Notes: generated by a model not told the origin, from the sequence alone. Counted from the stretch's first letter, positions 29,951 through 37,643 are shown. The stretch is DNA of 64,000 nucleotides from Cronobacter turicensis z3032 (GCA_000027065.2 FN543093.2:1182074-1246073); one strand, 5' to 3'. Translations and numbers: made by a program.

Positions 29951-29973
29951 AAAAAAAGCCCTCCGGAGAGGGC
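29951..29973 (-). terminator. Leftward terminator upstream of cIII (tL-like)
   Basis: Stem GCCCTC/GAGGGC with loop CGGA and seven T on the minus strand, located between the first pL-operon genes and cIII. N-modified polymerase must pass it to express cIII, recT and int. Confidence 0.85.
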
Positions 29974-30086
29974 GAACAGACAACAAGGGTTATTTCTCCA
30001 TTTAACCAGAACAGGTCTTCGTCTCCTGTAGTGGTTATGATGCGGATTGCATCGTCAGCCGCACTCTGTGAATACGGCTTGCGATT

Positions 30087-30344
30087 TCAATCTTGGATTT
30101 CAAACTTCATGGCAGATATTTTTTTCATCTGCTTATCCAGCGATTTGAGTTTCTTATTGCGCATTTCTTCGGCGCGAGCCAATGCGTCCTCTTTATTGAA
30201 ATGGAAATCATTGCCATGGTAATACTGCACGAAGCCTGATTCAGAGCCACGGAATGACGCCATCCTTTTCTCAGTATTCACATCTGCTTCAGCTGTAAAT
30301 ATTCCTGAGGTAAGCGCATATTTAGTGATGTAGATTTTGGTCAT
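30087..30344 (-). CDS. Early phage protein of unknown function, 85 residues
   Basis: Good ribosome site (AAGGA) before the ATG at 30344. Begins with a beta-rich MTKIYITKYALTSGIFTAEADV and ends with a charged helix. Not recognised. Between it and cIII lie about 210 bases that hold only the tL-like terminator. Confidence 0.7.
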   Translation of the reverse strand: MTKIYITKYALTSGIFTAEADVNTEKRMASFRGSESGFVQYYHGNDFHFNKEDALARAEEMRNKKLKSLDKQMKKISAMKFEIQD

Positions 30345-30409
30345 GCTTTATCCTTCTGCTCATTGGTTATTGCATCAGATAACCGACTCCATGAATCTGC
30401 TATCGGCTG

Positions 30410-30622
30410 CTATTCAGCGGGCGCTTCTGGTAATTCCAGCCAGTGAGTAAAGTGATGGGCTGGACGTAATTCAGCTTCAGCATTTGCCGAGAACCACATC
30501 ATTTGCCCTGATGTATGGTCAAACTCAATAAAGTGAGCCTCAACCCAAACTTTGTCACCAGTGGCGACAAGCACGTATTTCCCATCCGGCGGCAATCGAT
30601 CGCTACATTTAATCCACTCCAT
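30410..30622 (-). CDS. DUF551-type phage protein
   Basis: 70 residues beginning MEWIKCSDRLPPDGKYVLVATGD and ending HHFTHWLELPEAP, the DUF551 signature. It is common in lambdoid left arms; function unknown. A GAGGAGG-rich site lies at the end of the preceding gene, which it abuts. Confidence 0.85.
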   Translation of the reverse strand: MEWIKCSDRLPPDGKYVLVATGDKVWVEAHFIEFDHTSGQMMWFSANAEAELRPAHHFTHWLELPEAPAE

Positions 30623-30784
30623 TCACTCCTCCTCGCCGATGGCTTTAGCTTGCGAGCATTCATCATCAATGTCGTAAATATCGTGATAGCATTCGTGGCG
30701 CAGCTCTTCATTACCATCGCCACTGTAAACGGCAACCGCAGCAATCCCTTTGCCGCATACGTCGCATTCGACTTCCTCATCCAT
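30623..30784 (-). CDS. Small zinc-finger-like phage protein, 53 residues
   Basis: ATG at 30784 with GAGGTG 7 bases upstream; the stop is immediately followed by the DUF551 gene start. Cysteine pattern CDVCGKG...HECYHD could bind one zinc; the rest is strongly acidic. Not recognised. Confidence 0.65.
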   Translation of the reverse strand: MDEEVECDVCGKGIAAVAVYSGDGNEELRHECYHDIYDIDDECSQAKAIGEEE

Positions 30785-30813
30785 ATCTCACCTCAGATAA
30801 GTTGCTTGCTGCC

Positions 30814-30840
30814 AAAAAGAAAGGCCGACTATGCGGCCTT
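30814..30840 (-). terminator. Leftward terminator in the pL operon
   Basis: Stem AAGGCCG/CGGCCTT with a 6-base loop followed by TCTTTTT on the minus strand. It overlaps the stop of the upstream 75-residue gene. Confidence 0.75.
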
Positions 30841-31056
30841 GTTGAATCCTTTTTCCGTAAAGAACTTAAAGCCAGACTCGTAAGCATTTATAAGCTCGAT
30901 AGAATCAGGCTCGCTCCTGAATTCAGGAGACCATTCTTTCTGCTCTTCGATTCCGCGCTTTAACTTCGAGACAATGACTCTCTCAATATATTCTCGGCGA
31001 CTTTCAAGCAGCTCAGTAGATGCCTGGGTCATGTAGAAATTAAGTTGCTCAATCAT
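30829..31056 (-). CDS. Early phage protein of unknown function, 75 residues
   Basis: ATG at 31056 after GAGGCGAG. Helical and charged (STELLESRREYIERVIVSKLKRGIEEQ). First gene after N in the leftward operon. Not recognised. Confidence 0.65.
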   Translation of the reverse strand: MIEQLNFYMTQASTELLESRREYIERVIVSKLKRGIEEQKEWSPEFRSEPDSIELINAYESGFKFFTEKGFNKAA

Positions 31057-31065
31057 TGTCTCGCC

Positions 31066-31407
31066 TCAGTCGTAGTAGGCCGGAATTGATTTGCCGCGCA
31101 TTTTCTGGTGCGCGTTCATCAAGTGGGTAGGGTGATTAACCGGCTTCTTGTATGCCGGGTTACGCTTGCGTTCGGTTACTTCCGGCTCCTGGTAATCGCG
31201 GAGAGCTACGAGCGAAGTGGCTCGGTCTACGCGGCTTGCATGCTTGCGTGATTCTTCCTGAGAAGCGTCAGGAGCCTCGCAACCTAAAATGGAGTCGATG
31301 ATATTGCCGATAGCGTCACGCTCGATAGCGAGCTTTCTGCGCCGCTCATGACGGCGAGTTTTAGCGTTACCAGCTGATACTGAAGAACCGTATTGGATAA
31401 CCGTCAT
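31066..31407 (-). CDS. N: P22-type transcription antitermination protein N
   Basis: 113 residues. The start MTVIQYG and the arginine-rich motif NAKTRRHERRRKLAIERD match P22 N (gp24), whose motif binds boxB RNA. NIIDSILGCEAPDASQE also matches P22 N. The C-terminal end MRGKSIP resembles the lambda N tail that contacts polymerase. nutL and nutR in this window carry the P22 boxB sequences. It overlaps the upstream HNH gene by 4 bases. Confidence 0.92.
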   Translation of the reverse strand: MTVIQYGSSVSAGNAKTRRHERRRKLAIERDAIGNIIDSILGCEAPDASQEESRKHASRVDRATSLVALRDYQEPEVTERKRNPAYKKPVNHPTHLMNAHQKMRGKSIPAYYD

Positions 31408-31964
31408 GACAAGCCTCCGAACTCGTTAATTAATTGCTGTTGGTTAAACAGAATTTTCCTGTGAGCGAAATCGCCATGCATTTTTATCGCTGCATCGTTA
31501 TATGCATGAACAGCCTCAACTTTTGTTTCGTAAGAGCCTATAAAGATGGCTTTTCTCTCAATTTTTATTTGGGCAACCCATCTCTTGTATCTAGCGTCAA
31601 AACGAACGCCGATATATCCACTTGTGTTGGCCCTGGTCACTGATATGTTCCTGTTATTTTCGTTCCGAATAGCAGGCCTCAGGTTTTCAATTCGGTTATC
31701 CAATCTATTGCCGTTGACGTGATCTAGGTGCTGTGGCTCTGAATCCATGTGCATCTTCCAGATAAGGCGATGAACCGAACAGAGACGCCCATTTATCTTT
31801 ACACTCAGATATCCACCGCCTGACACATATCCGCACGGCACATCCATTTGTCTGTTAAACCCCGACTCTCTCCACCAAAGCTCTCCTTTGCTTGCCTCGT
31901 AATTGAAAATTGAAAGCAGCATTTCTCTGCTTGGCAGGGGGATTCGTTTTGATTTATCCGCCAT
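31404..31964 (-). CDS. HNH endonuclease with AP2 DNA-binding domain
   Basis: 186 residues from the ATG at 31964 with GGAGG 4 bases upstream. HNH core: H65 (VHRLIW), HLDHVNGNRLDNRIENLR around 79-96. AP2-like domain SGYIGVRFDARYKRWVAQI (about 115-160). This architecture is typical of free-standing homing endonucleases. It lies between nutL and N, and its stop overlaps the N start, so it is expressed from pL before N. Confidence 0.88.
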   Translation of the reverse strand: MADKSKRIPLPSREMLLSIFNYEASKGELWWRESGFNRQMDVPCGYVSGGGYLSVKINGRLCSVHRLIWKMHMDSEPQHLDHVNGNRLDNRIENLRPAIRNENNRNISVTRANTSGYIGVRFDARYKRWVAQIKIERKAIFIGSYETKVEAVHAYNDAAIKMHGDFAHRKILFNQQQLINEFGGLS

Positions 31965-32035
31965 TTCACCTCCGAAGATTTCAGGCAATGACCACGTGGA
32001 AGTCATTGGCTGAGAGCCTCGTTTGGTATCTGTTC

Positions 32036-32070
32036 GCGCTTTGTCAGCGCACCGTCGAAGTTAAAGAGCG
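32036..32070 (-). promoter_or_regulatory. nutL (boxA and boxB)
   Basis: On the minus strand boxA CGCTCTTTA (32070-32062) is followed by boxB GCGCTGACAAAGCGC (32050-32036), the P22 left boxB sequence. It lies downstream of pL and upstream of the HNH gene. Confidence 0.9.
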
Positions 32071-32117
32071 ATGCCAATCTGTTCCGTTTGGCTACCAGCG
32101 TCCTGCTGTTGAGATGA

Positions 32118-32146
32118 ATAATATGCGTATAGCGCATATGCGTCAA
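32118..32146 (-). promoter_or_regulatory. Early leftward promoter pL
   Basis: Minus-strand -35 TTGACG (32146-32141), 17-base spacer, -10 TATTAT (32123-32118). The spacer is filled by operator sequence. It drives HNH-N-...-int. Confidence 0.85.
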
Positions 32147-32152
32147 GCGCAT
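32123..32152. promoter_or_regulatory. Left operators OL (two abutting sites)
   Basis: ATGCGTATAGCGCAT (32123-32137) and ATGCGTCAAGCGCAT (32138-32152) lie directly end to end, covering pL. The first is identical to the site at 33045-33059 in the right operator. Confidence 0.85.
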
Positions 32153-32244
32153 AATATGAGGGTGTGGTTAAAAAAGTTGGGGATGTTATGTATGCGTCTG
32201 AAACAGAAAGAGAAAAAAATTTAGGCAGGGTTTGCTATAGGCAC

Positions 32245-32269
32245 AAAAAAGCCCGCACATGGCGGGCTT
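32245..32269 (-). terminator. Repressor gene terminator
   Basis: Stem GCCCGC/GCGGGC with a 5-base loop and six T on the minus strand, 18 bases after the repressor stop. It separates the repressor transcript from pL. Confidence 0.85.
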
Positions 32270-32286
32270 AGTATGCAAAAGGTGGG

Positions 32287-32975
32287 TTATCCGTGACGTC
32301 GGAACTGCTGAGACTGACTCAGCATTACACGTCCAGCCACATGAAACATATGCATTTCTTCTTCTGAAATTGTCCACTCACGATAGCGAGGATTGTCAGA
32401 AATTACGATCAGCTGGCTCTTCACCTTTTGCAGTCGTTTAACAAACATGTCGCCATTGAAATTGAAAACATAGATGCCATCACCGTCAAAAACACTGACG
32501 CCGACATCTACAAAGATGAGATCGCCTGGCTCTATGGTTCCTTCCATGCTGTCACCGCGAACGTTAATGAGCTTCACAGATGATTCTGGCCGGTTACCAA
32601 AAATAACCCTGGCCTGGTCAGGCACATACTCGATAGACCGTATAACTTCTACGACGTCTTTCGAGGCAGCCCCATCACCTGCGCTTGCTGAAACATCAAG
32701 AACGTCAATTCGATACACATCATTCCTCCCCTTTTTATAATGGAACCAACACTGTATGTATCTACAGTATCACTGGCTTCATTAGAAGAGAATAGCTCAG
32801 CTACAGGAACTCCGAGAGCTTCCGCAATCTTTTGAATGAGAGTATCGCTATAACCCTGCATGCCGCGCTCTAGACGCGACAGATTCCCTACGTCGCTTTC
32901 TACGCGCAACGCAAGCTCACTGAGGGTCATCTGATTCGCTTTACGAATCTGTCGGATTTTTTCGCCTATTTTCAT
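32287..32975 (-). pseudogene. cI: cI-type repressor, split by a -1 frame difference
   Basis: The N-terminal part (from ATG 32975) is an XRE helix-turn-helix domain (MTLSELALRVESDVGNLSRLERGMQ). The C-terminal part, in another frame up to about 32730, is an S24/LexA-like autocleavage domain: Ala-Gly cleavage site in SASAGDG, serine in RGDSMEG, lysine in FVKRL. The frames join at a homopolymer tract (AAAAAGGGG, minus strand, about 32726-32734). One extra A or G there would give a single repressor of about 229 residues reading ...KGRNDVYRIDVLDVSASAG. Either the gene is mutated, the sequence has an error, or two polypeptides are made (a GTG at 32718 could start the second). Confidence 0.8.
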
Positions 32976-32996
32976 GGCTCATATTCAACCTTTTTT

Positions 32997-33059
32997 ATGC
33001 GTGACACGCAAAGCGCCTTGCGCATATTTTTTATTTCGCATATTATGCGTATAGCGCAT
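32997..33059. promoter_or_regulatory. Right operators OR (three sites)
   Basis: Three related 15-bp sites: ATGCGTGACACGCAA (32997-33011), AAGCGCCTTGCGCAT (33011-33025) and ATGCGTATAGCGCAT (33045-33059). The last equals OL copy 1. The arrangement between repressor and cro genes is that of lambda OR. Confidence 0.75.
33019..33046 (+). promoter_or_regulatory. Early rightward promoter pR
   Basis: -35 TTGCGC (33019-33024), 17-base spacer, -10 TATTAT (33041-33046), overlapped at both hexamers by operator sites. It drives cro, cII and the replication genes. Confidence 0.75.
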
Positions 33060-33073
33060 TACGGAGGTGCAAT

Positions 33074-33301
33074 ATGCAGACGCCACTTAGAAAAATGCGT
33101 GTAGAGAAAAAGCTGACAATCGCCGAGGTAGCCATCGCAACACAGTTGGACGTTGGCAACCTGAGTCGAATCGAAAGGGGAATGCAGGTTCCGTCTCTCG
33201 AAACAGCTGAGAAGCTCGCAAAGTTCTTCAAGGGGAAGATTAGCGAGATGCAGATTCTCTACCCGCACCGATACATGAAGGCGACTGATTCAGCCGCCTA
33301 A
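33074..33301 (+). CDS. cro: Cro-like repressor
   Basis: 75 residues, GGAGG before the ATG. XRE helix-turn-helix LTIAEVAIATQLDVGNLSRIERGMQ; the recognition part VGNLSRxERGMQ is the same as in the cI-type protein, as expected for two proteins sharing operators. First gene of the pR transcript. Confidence 0.88.
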   Translation: MQTPLRKMRVEKKLTIAEVAIATQLDVGNLSRIERGMQVPSLETAEKLAKFFKGKISEMQILYPHRYMKATDSAA

Positions 33302-33309
33302 GCAGTACC

Positions 33310-33344
33310 CGCTCTTTACCAATCTGAACCGCCGACAACGCGGT
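33310..33344 (+). promoter_or_regulatory. nutR (boxA and boxB)
   Basis: boxA CGCTCTTTA (33310-33318) then boxB ACCGCCGACAACGCGGT (33328-33344), the P22 right boxB sequence. It lies between cro and cII, the standard place. Confidence 0.92.
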
Positions 33345-33403
33345 AACTCATTCAAGTGGCAGACCCCACGGTCTGCGCACGTATCTATCTAAATCACAAA
33401 GGA

Positions 33404-33436
33404 AGAATACCGAATGGAAAACGCAAGTTATAGCAA
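33404..33436 (-). promoter_or_regulatory. CII-activated promoter pRE
   Basis: Minus strand: TTGC-TATAAC-TTGC (33436-33423), 13 bases, then -10 TATTCT (33409-33404). TTGC-N6-TTGC is the lambda CII site. It lies over the cII start and points toward the repressor gene, as in lambda pRE. Confidence 0.8.
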
Positions 33437-33695
33437 GCCGTCTCAGCGCGACATCGACCGCGCAGAGACAGATTTACTCATCAATCTCTCTACGGTCACA
33501 CAGCGTGGCCTTGCAAAGATGGTGGGGTGTCATGAATCGAAGATAAGCCGGACAGACTGGCGCTTCATAGCATCAGTTCTGTGCGCGTTTGGGATGGATT
33601 CAGATATCAGTCCGATCAGTCGTGCATTCAGGCATGCACTGGAAGGAATTACCAAAGAAAAAGCCCCGATGAGCGGTAACTCATTCGAGGCTTAA
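33414..33695 (+). CDS. cII: CII-like transcription activator
   Basis: 93 residues. Helix-turn-helix [18 protein letters not shown] (cf. lambda TAEAVGVDKSQISR), followed by the C-terminal tetramerisation/degradation region. Placed between nutR and the O-like gene. Its predicted binding sites are at pRE and within Q. Confidence 0.88.
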   Translation: MENASYSKPSQRDIDRAETDLLINLSTVTQRGLAKMVGCHESKISRTDWRFIASVLCAFGMDSDISPISRAFRHALEGITKEKAPMSGNSFEA

Positions 33696-33729
33696 GAACA
33701 CTGTGTTACGCCGAGTAACGGGAGTAATT

Positions 33730-33876
33730 ATGTCAAAAACACTCAGTCCTGACCAGGACAAATTACACAAAAACATTATTCGTGATCGCTACCTGTCCGG
33801 CTTTAAGCAGCCTGGTCGATTCCGGGCTGAGTGGGAACGGGTGAAAAAATTATTCAGAGGTAAAGGTCATGAGTAA
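33730..33876 (+). CDS. Small phage protein, 48 residues
   Basis: ATG with GGGAG 6 bases upstream; overlaps the O-like gene start by 8 bases. Basic; contains [18 protein letters not shown], a pattern seen again in the 27-residue frame at 42121. Function unknown. Confidence 0.65.
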   Translation: MSKTLSPDQDKLHKNIIRDRYLSGFKQPGRFRAEWERVKKLFRGKGHE

Positions 33877-34765
33877 TCTCGCAACAGTAACACCAATCAG
33901 GCCTCAGGTTGAGGTCGTGGAGTCACGCGTGGCAGAACTCGAAGATGGCTACACGCGGACTGCTAACGCATTGCTTGAAGCGGTGATGCTTTCCGGCCTC
34001 ACTCAACACCACCTCCTGATAGTTATGGCCGTATGGCGTAAGACGTATGGCTATAACAAAAAAATGGACTGGATAGGCAATGAGCAGTTCGCAGCGCTTA
34101 CCGGTATGGCGGCAACCAAATGCTCTACTGCCAAAAACGAATTAATCAGGATGGGCGTACTCACTCAGGCAGGGCGTCAGGTAGGCATGAACACTAACCT
34201 GTCAGAGTGGAAAACGAAGTTTAACGGAATCAGTAAAAGTTTTACCGAATCAGTAAAAGTAAGCTTTACCGAATCGGTAAAATGCACTTTACCGAATCAG
34301 TCAAACACAAAAGACAATATACAAAAGACAATAAAGACAATTACCCAAACCCACGAAGTGGGCTTGTCGGATGTTGTTTCTGAAAAGCCATTAACACCTC
34401 GCCAGCTCGGAACAAACCCGAGAGCTACCGGCACCAATCCTCGCTCCAAGCTTCCGGCATTTGACCGTGATCGACTGAAAGAAACCTGGAACTGCAAAGC
34501 CGAAAGATTCGGATTGCCTAAAATCCGCAGCGTCACCACGACGGTGGAGAATGGCATCAAGCGCCTCTGGGTTTCATACCTGAAGCAGTGCAAGGAGCTG
34601 AAGCGGGAGCCCAAGGATATCGACTCACTGCTGAACGGTTATCTTGAACACGGTTACCAGCCGACGCCGTGGGCGATGGGGCAAAACCCGGAAGGCAAGC
34701 GCTACGGAATTGAGACCGCGCTTCGCCAGGAGAAAATCGACCAGATTTTAGGAGCTGATAGCTGA
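33869..34765 (+). CDS. O: Replication initiator O-like protein
   Basis: 298 residues. The N-terminal winged-helix region (about 25-115) includes [32 protein letters not shown], as in lambda O and its relatives. The middle is low-complexity because its codons contain four iterons (ori). The C-terminal part (about 185-298) should contact the helicase. The stop overlaps the helicase start (TGATG). Confidence 0.9.
   Translation: MSNLATVTPIRPQVEVVESRVAELEDGYTRTANALLEAVMLSGLTQHHLLIVMAVWRKTYGYNKKMDWIGNEQFAALTGMAATKCSTAKNELIRMGVLTQAGRQVGMNTNLSEWKTKFNGISKSFTESVKVSFTESVKCTLPNQSNTKDNIQKTIKTITQTHEVGLSDVVSEKPLTPRQLGTNPRATGTNPRSKLPAFDRDRLKETWNCKAERFGLPKIRSVTTTVENGIKRLWVSYLKQCKELKREPKDIDSLLNGYLEHGYQPTPWAMGQNPEGKRYGIETALRQEKIDQILGADS
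34221..34304. other. Phage replication origin: four iterons inside the O-like gene
   Basis: Four 17-base repeats of consensus TTTACCGAATCAGTAAA at 34221, 34241, 34265 and 34288 (spacings 20, 24 and 23 bases). Copy 3 is an almost perfect palindrome. An A-rich tract follows (about 34305-34350), suited to strand opening. This is the layout of lambda ori. Confidence 0.88.
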
Positions 34766-36102
34766 TGGACAGTTACGATTTTGAGTATCAGCTGGTCGGC
34801 TCGATGCTCGTGAAAGGCGATCACATCGATTGCCGTGAAGTGGCCGGAAAACTACCCGCAGAAGCATTCGAAAATTTCCACCTCCGCACCATGTACCAGT
34901 CAATCGTCACCCTCCTGACCAAAGCTGAGCCGGTGGATATGTTCACTGTTCAGGCTGCCGTTCCTGATGGTACGAAAGACCTGGTGATTGAGGTCGGGGC
35001 TAAGTGCGTTACGGCCGCCAATATCCGGGGATGGGCTAAGCGAGTGCGCCAGTGCTGGATGCTGCGGCGTGGAATTGCAGAGCTTAACCGGGCGGCGGGA
35101 ATTCTCGCATCGGCCGGTACGCACGATATCAACGACCGGATTGGCGAGGTGGGAAGCATTCTGTCGAAGCTTCAGTTCGAAACGAACGACAAGTTGCCGC
35201 GCCGCATTGCCGATTTGCTGGAAGACTACATGGACGTGCTTGAGAGTCGCATGCAGGGTGAAGAATCCGGCCTGTACCTCAAGACCGGCATTCAGGCGCT
35301 GGATGACGAGTACGGCGGGTTCGACCGCACTGACCTTATCGTCGTTGCGGCTCGTCCGGGGATGGGTAAGACAGAGTTCGCTATCAACATCGCAAACTCA
35401 ATCGGCAGGCAGAAGGGTAAGGGGCTGTTTGTCTCGCTGGAAATGTCTGACATGCAGGTTGTCGAGCGACACGTTGCCGACCGTTCCGGGCTGTCAATAG
35501 GCGCGCTGCGTAACCCGCTGAACATGATTCAGGAGCAGTACACCCGCCTGACTACCGCAACGGGTACGCTCATGGACGAAAACAACTACGTTATCGACGG
35601 ATCGTTCACTGTAGACGACTGCATTGCCCACGCTGAGCGGCTGAATTCTGACGGCGGCCTGAGCTTCCTCGCCATCGACTATCTCGGGCTCCTTGAGAAA
35701 CCGAAAGCAGAGCGCAACGACATCGCCATCGCCGAAATCACCCGCAAGCTGAAGCAGTTTTGCCTGCGCAACAAGGTGCCGGTAATTCTCCTATCGCAGC
35801 TCAACCGCGGAGTTGAGGGAAGGGCAGATAAGCGGCCGACGCTTGCCGACCTCAAAGACTCCGGGGCTATTGAGCAGGATGCTGACGTGATCATCTTCCC
35901 GTACCGCGACGAGGTGTATCACGAGAACAGCGACATGAAGGGAATCGCCGAAATCATTATCGGCAAATACCGCTCAGGCGAGCCAAAGACATTCTACATG
36001 GGCTGGAAAAACGGTCACTTTGTCAACATCGACCAGCAGGAAGCGGCGATGCAGTACGCCCGCAACGAGAAACAGTCCTCCCAATCTAACGACTGGCGCT
36101 AA
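34765..36102 (+). CDS. DnaB-type replicative helicase
   Basis: 445 residues. A DnaB N-terminal domain (about 1-140) precedes a RecA-like motor with Walker A AARPGMGKT (195-203), Walker B in LSFLAIDYLGLL, and SQLNRGVEGRADKRP. It is a phage-encoded helicase as in P22 (gp12), so the phage need not load host DnaB through a P protein. Confidence 0.95.
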   Translation: MDSYDFEYQLVGSMLVKGDHIDCREVAGKLPAEAFENFHLRTMYQSIVTLLTKAEPVDMFTVQAAVPDGTKDLVIEVGAKCVTAANIRGWAKRVRQCWMLRRGIAELNRAAGILASAGTHDINDRIGEVGSILSKLQFETNDKLPRRIADLLEDYMDVLESRMQGEESGLYLKTGIQALDDEYGGFDRTDLIVVAARPGMGKTEFAINIANSIGRQKGKGLFVSLEMSDMQVVERHVADRSGLSIGALRNPLNMIQEQYTRLTTATGTLMDENNYVIDGSFTVDDCIAHAERLNSDGGLSFLAIDYLGLLEKPKAERNDIAIAEITRKLKQFCLRNKVPVILLSQLNRGVEGRADKRPTLADLKDSGAIEQDADVIIFPYRDEVYHENSDMKGIAEIIIGKYRSGEPKTFYMGWKNGHFVNIDQQEAAMQYARNEKQSSQSNDWR

Positions 36103-36127
36103 GGCATCCAAAATACAAGGTATAACC

Positions 36128-36433
36128 ATGACCATTTCTCTAGCCATTATGGAGCTGGCTCTTAACCCACGATTCAAGGCTGTCATGGAAAGATGCCTCG
36201 ATGAAGAGGAGTTGATAGTCCAGTTCGAAAGACTTTCTGGCATCAAGCGGCCACCAACGCGCGGCAATCCCCTTGAGGCAATGGTGGACATCGCCACCGG
36301 CTTCCGGGATGCGCAGTGGAAGGTATTTTTCGAAGCATTCATCCCTTTCGTTTACGACTGCATCTGGTTGCGCTGGGCAGATCGCGACAATGAAGAATTC
36401 TGGCAAACGCCAACCGAACATCACAAGGATTAA
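36128..36433 (+). CDS. Phage protein of unknown function, 101 residues
   Basis: ATG at 36128 after AAGG; the longer in-frame extension lies inside the helicase gene and is unlikely. Helical with a Trp/Phe-rich C-terminal half (WKVFFEAFIPFVYDCIWLRWADRDNEEFW). Not recognised. Confidence 0.7.
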   Translation: MTISLAIMELALNPRFKAVMERCLDEEELIVQFERLSGIKRPPTRGNPLEAMVDIATGFRDAQWKVFFEAFIPFVYDCIWLRWADRDNEEFWQTPTEHHKD

Positions 36434-36435
36434 CC

Positions 36436-36678
36436 ATGACCAAGGCAACCACAACGGCGGCGCTTCAGAGCGTAGCGCTGAAGGAGTTCTCTGCCCGTAA
36501 TCAGCGATACTGGTCAGCATCCAGTCTGCCGACACGCGAGAAAGTGAAGCACCGGAAGCCGCTTAAGGCATACCGTCGCGACCGGGTTATGAACGCCATT
36601 ATTCGCCGGGATATCAACCGCAAGATGGAAATTGCCCGTAAAGAAATAATCGCCAGCATTGGAGGGAAGAAATCATGA
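36436..36678 (+). CDS. Small basic phage protein, 80 residues
   Basis: AAGGA before the ATG, 2 bases after the previous stop. Strongly basic (KVKHRKPLKAYRRDRVMNAIIRRDINRK), so it is probably nucleic-acid binding. Not recognised; coupled to the next gene by a 4-base overlap. Confidence 0.7.
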   Translation: MTKATTTAALQSVALKEFSARNQRYWSASSLPTREKVKHRKPLKAYRRDRVMNAIIRRDINRKMEIARKEIIASIGGKKS

Positions 36679-37496
36679 GCACTATTAGCAATGAGCGTTT
36701 AGAAAAGCTGTCCGAATACGACTGCGCGGACAGGTATGAGGTTATGTCGATGGCGACTGAGCTTCTGGCGCTGCGCAAAGAGCGGGAGCGGGCGGAGCCT
36801 GTGTGTTTGGAGGCAATGCCATTTACATGGGAAGAGCTTAAAGGGATGCACGGCGCTGATTTCGCCACTGGTTATGTTCGCGGGTGGGAAAGAAAATGCG
36901 CTTCCTTAGAAATGAAAGGCCCGCTCTACACCGCACCACCCGTGCCTGACGAACGATATCAGCAACTAAGCGAGCTATATCACGCTCAGGAAAAGAGACT
37001 GTTCAAGCTGGCGCAGCGCATCAAAGGCCCGACCTTCGATAAATACGCGCACTCGCCATCGCAAGCTATCGATGTGTTAGAAGCCGCTGTTTTTGGTGAA
37101 ACCGATGAAGACGGCCACGCCGCCATGCTTCAGTCTGGCAATGACGAGATTGGCTCATGGAGCAACCATAAGAATACACCTACCGATAAACCCAAAAGCG
37201 AATTGAGCCAGATGGCAGAGAAACTGGTACGCGATACGACAGCGCTGGCAGTAACTCTGAGCGCCGAAAACGACACCACACCGCAGCAGTTCGAATCGCT
37301 TGCGTTTAAGTCGGTTGTACCGGAGGGATGGAAACTGGTGCCGATTGTGCTCACCAAAGAAATGCGCGGAAAGATTCACCCCTTCGCGGAGGCGCTTTGC
37401 CATGGGTGCGGACGAGAGGTAGTGGCTGATTGCGAATACAATGTTACAGCGTCATGGAATGACATGCTCGCGGTAGCACCTGAGCCATGCAAATAA
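36675..37496 (+). CDS. Ead/Ea22-like phage protein, 273 residues
   Basis: N-terminal MSTISNERLEKLSEYDC pattern and a C-terminal EALCHGCGREVVADCEYNVTASWNDMLA module are shared by mosaic early proteins of lambdoid phages. The middle is variable. No enzymatic motif. Function unknown. Confidence 0.7.
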   Translation: MSTISNERLEKLSEYDCADRYEVMSMATELLALRKERERAEPVCLEAMPFTWEELKGMHGADFATGYVRGWERKCASLEMKGPLYTAPPVPDERYQQLSELYHAQEKRLFKLAQRIKGPTFDKYAHSPSQAIDVLEAAVFGETDEDGHAAMLQSGNDEIGSWSNHKNTPTDKPKSELSQMAEKLVRDTTALAVTLSAENDTTPQQFESLAFKSVVPEGWKLVPIVLTKEMRGKIHPFAEALCHGCGREVVADCEYNVTASWNDMLAVAPEPCK

Positions 37497-37630
37497 CCCT
37501 CGACGACATCCAGGTAATATCTGCCTACATCGGCACTCCTCGCTTCATCGACATCGAAACACTCACCAAACGATATCTCTTTACCAGCCAACTGATAATG
37601 CTTCAGGCAATCAGTAAGGCGAGGTATTGA
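37487..37630 (+). CDS. Possible small phage protein, 47 residues
   Basis: ATG at 37487 overlaps the previous gene by 10 bases; the ribosome site is weak. Sequence begins MQITLDDIQVISAYIGTPRF. It fills the space before the next gene and is plausible, but supported only by position. Confidence 0.45.
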   Translation: MQITLDDIQVISAYIGTPRFIDIETLTKRYLFTSQLIMLQAISKARY

Positions 37631-37643
37631 GCGGAGACTCATC

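Noticed and set aside
31910..32441. Rightward and leftward frames across pL and the repressor end
   Set aside because: They cross pL, nutL, the operators and the terminator, have no good ribosome sites and conflict with the repressor gene.
32726..32734. Programmed -1 frameshift at AAAAAGGGG in the repressor gene
   Set aside because: The in-frame codons ATA AAA AGG do not make a full X XXY YYZ slippery heptamer and I see no strong downstream hairpin; an indel or sequencing error is simpler. Slippage on the tract is not excluded.
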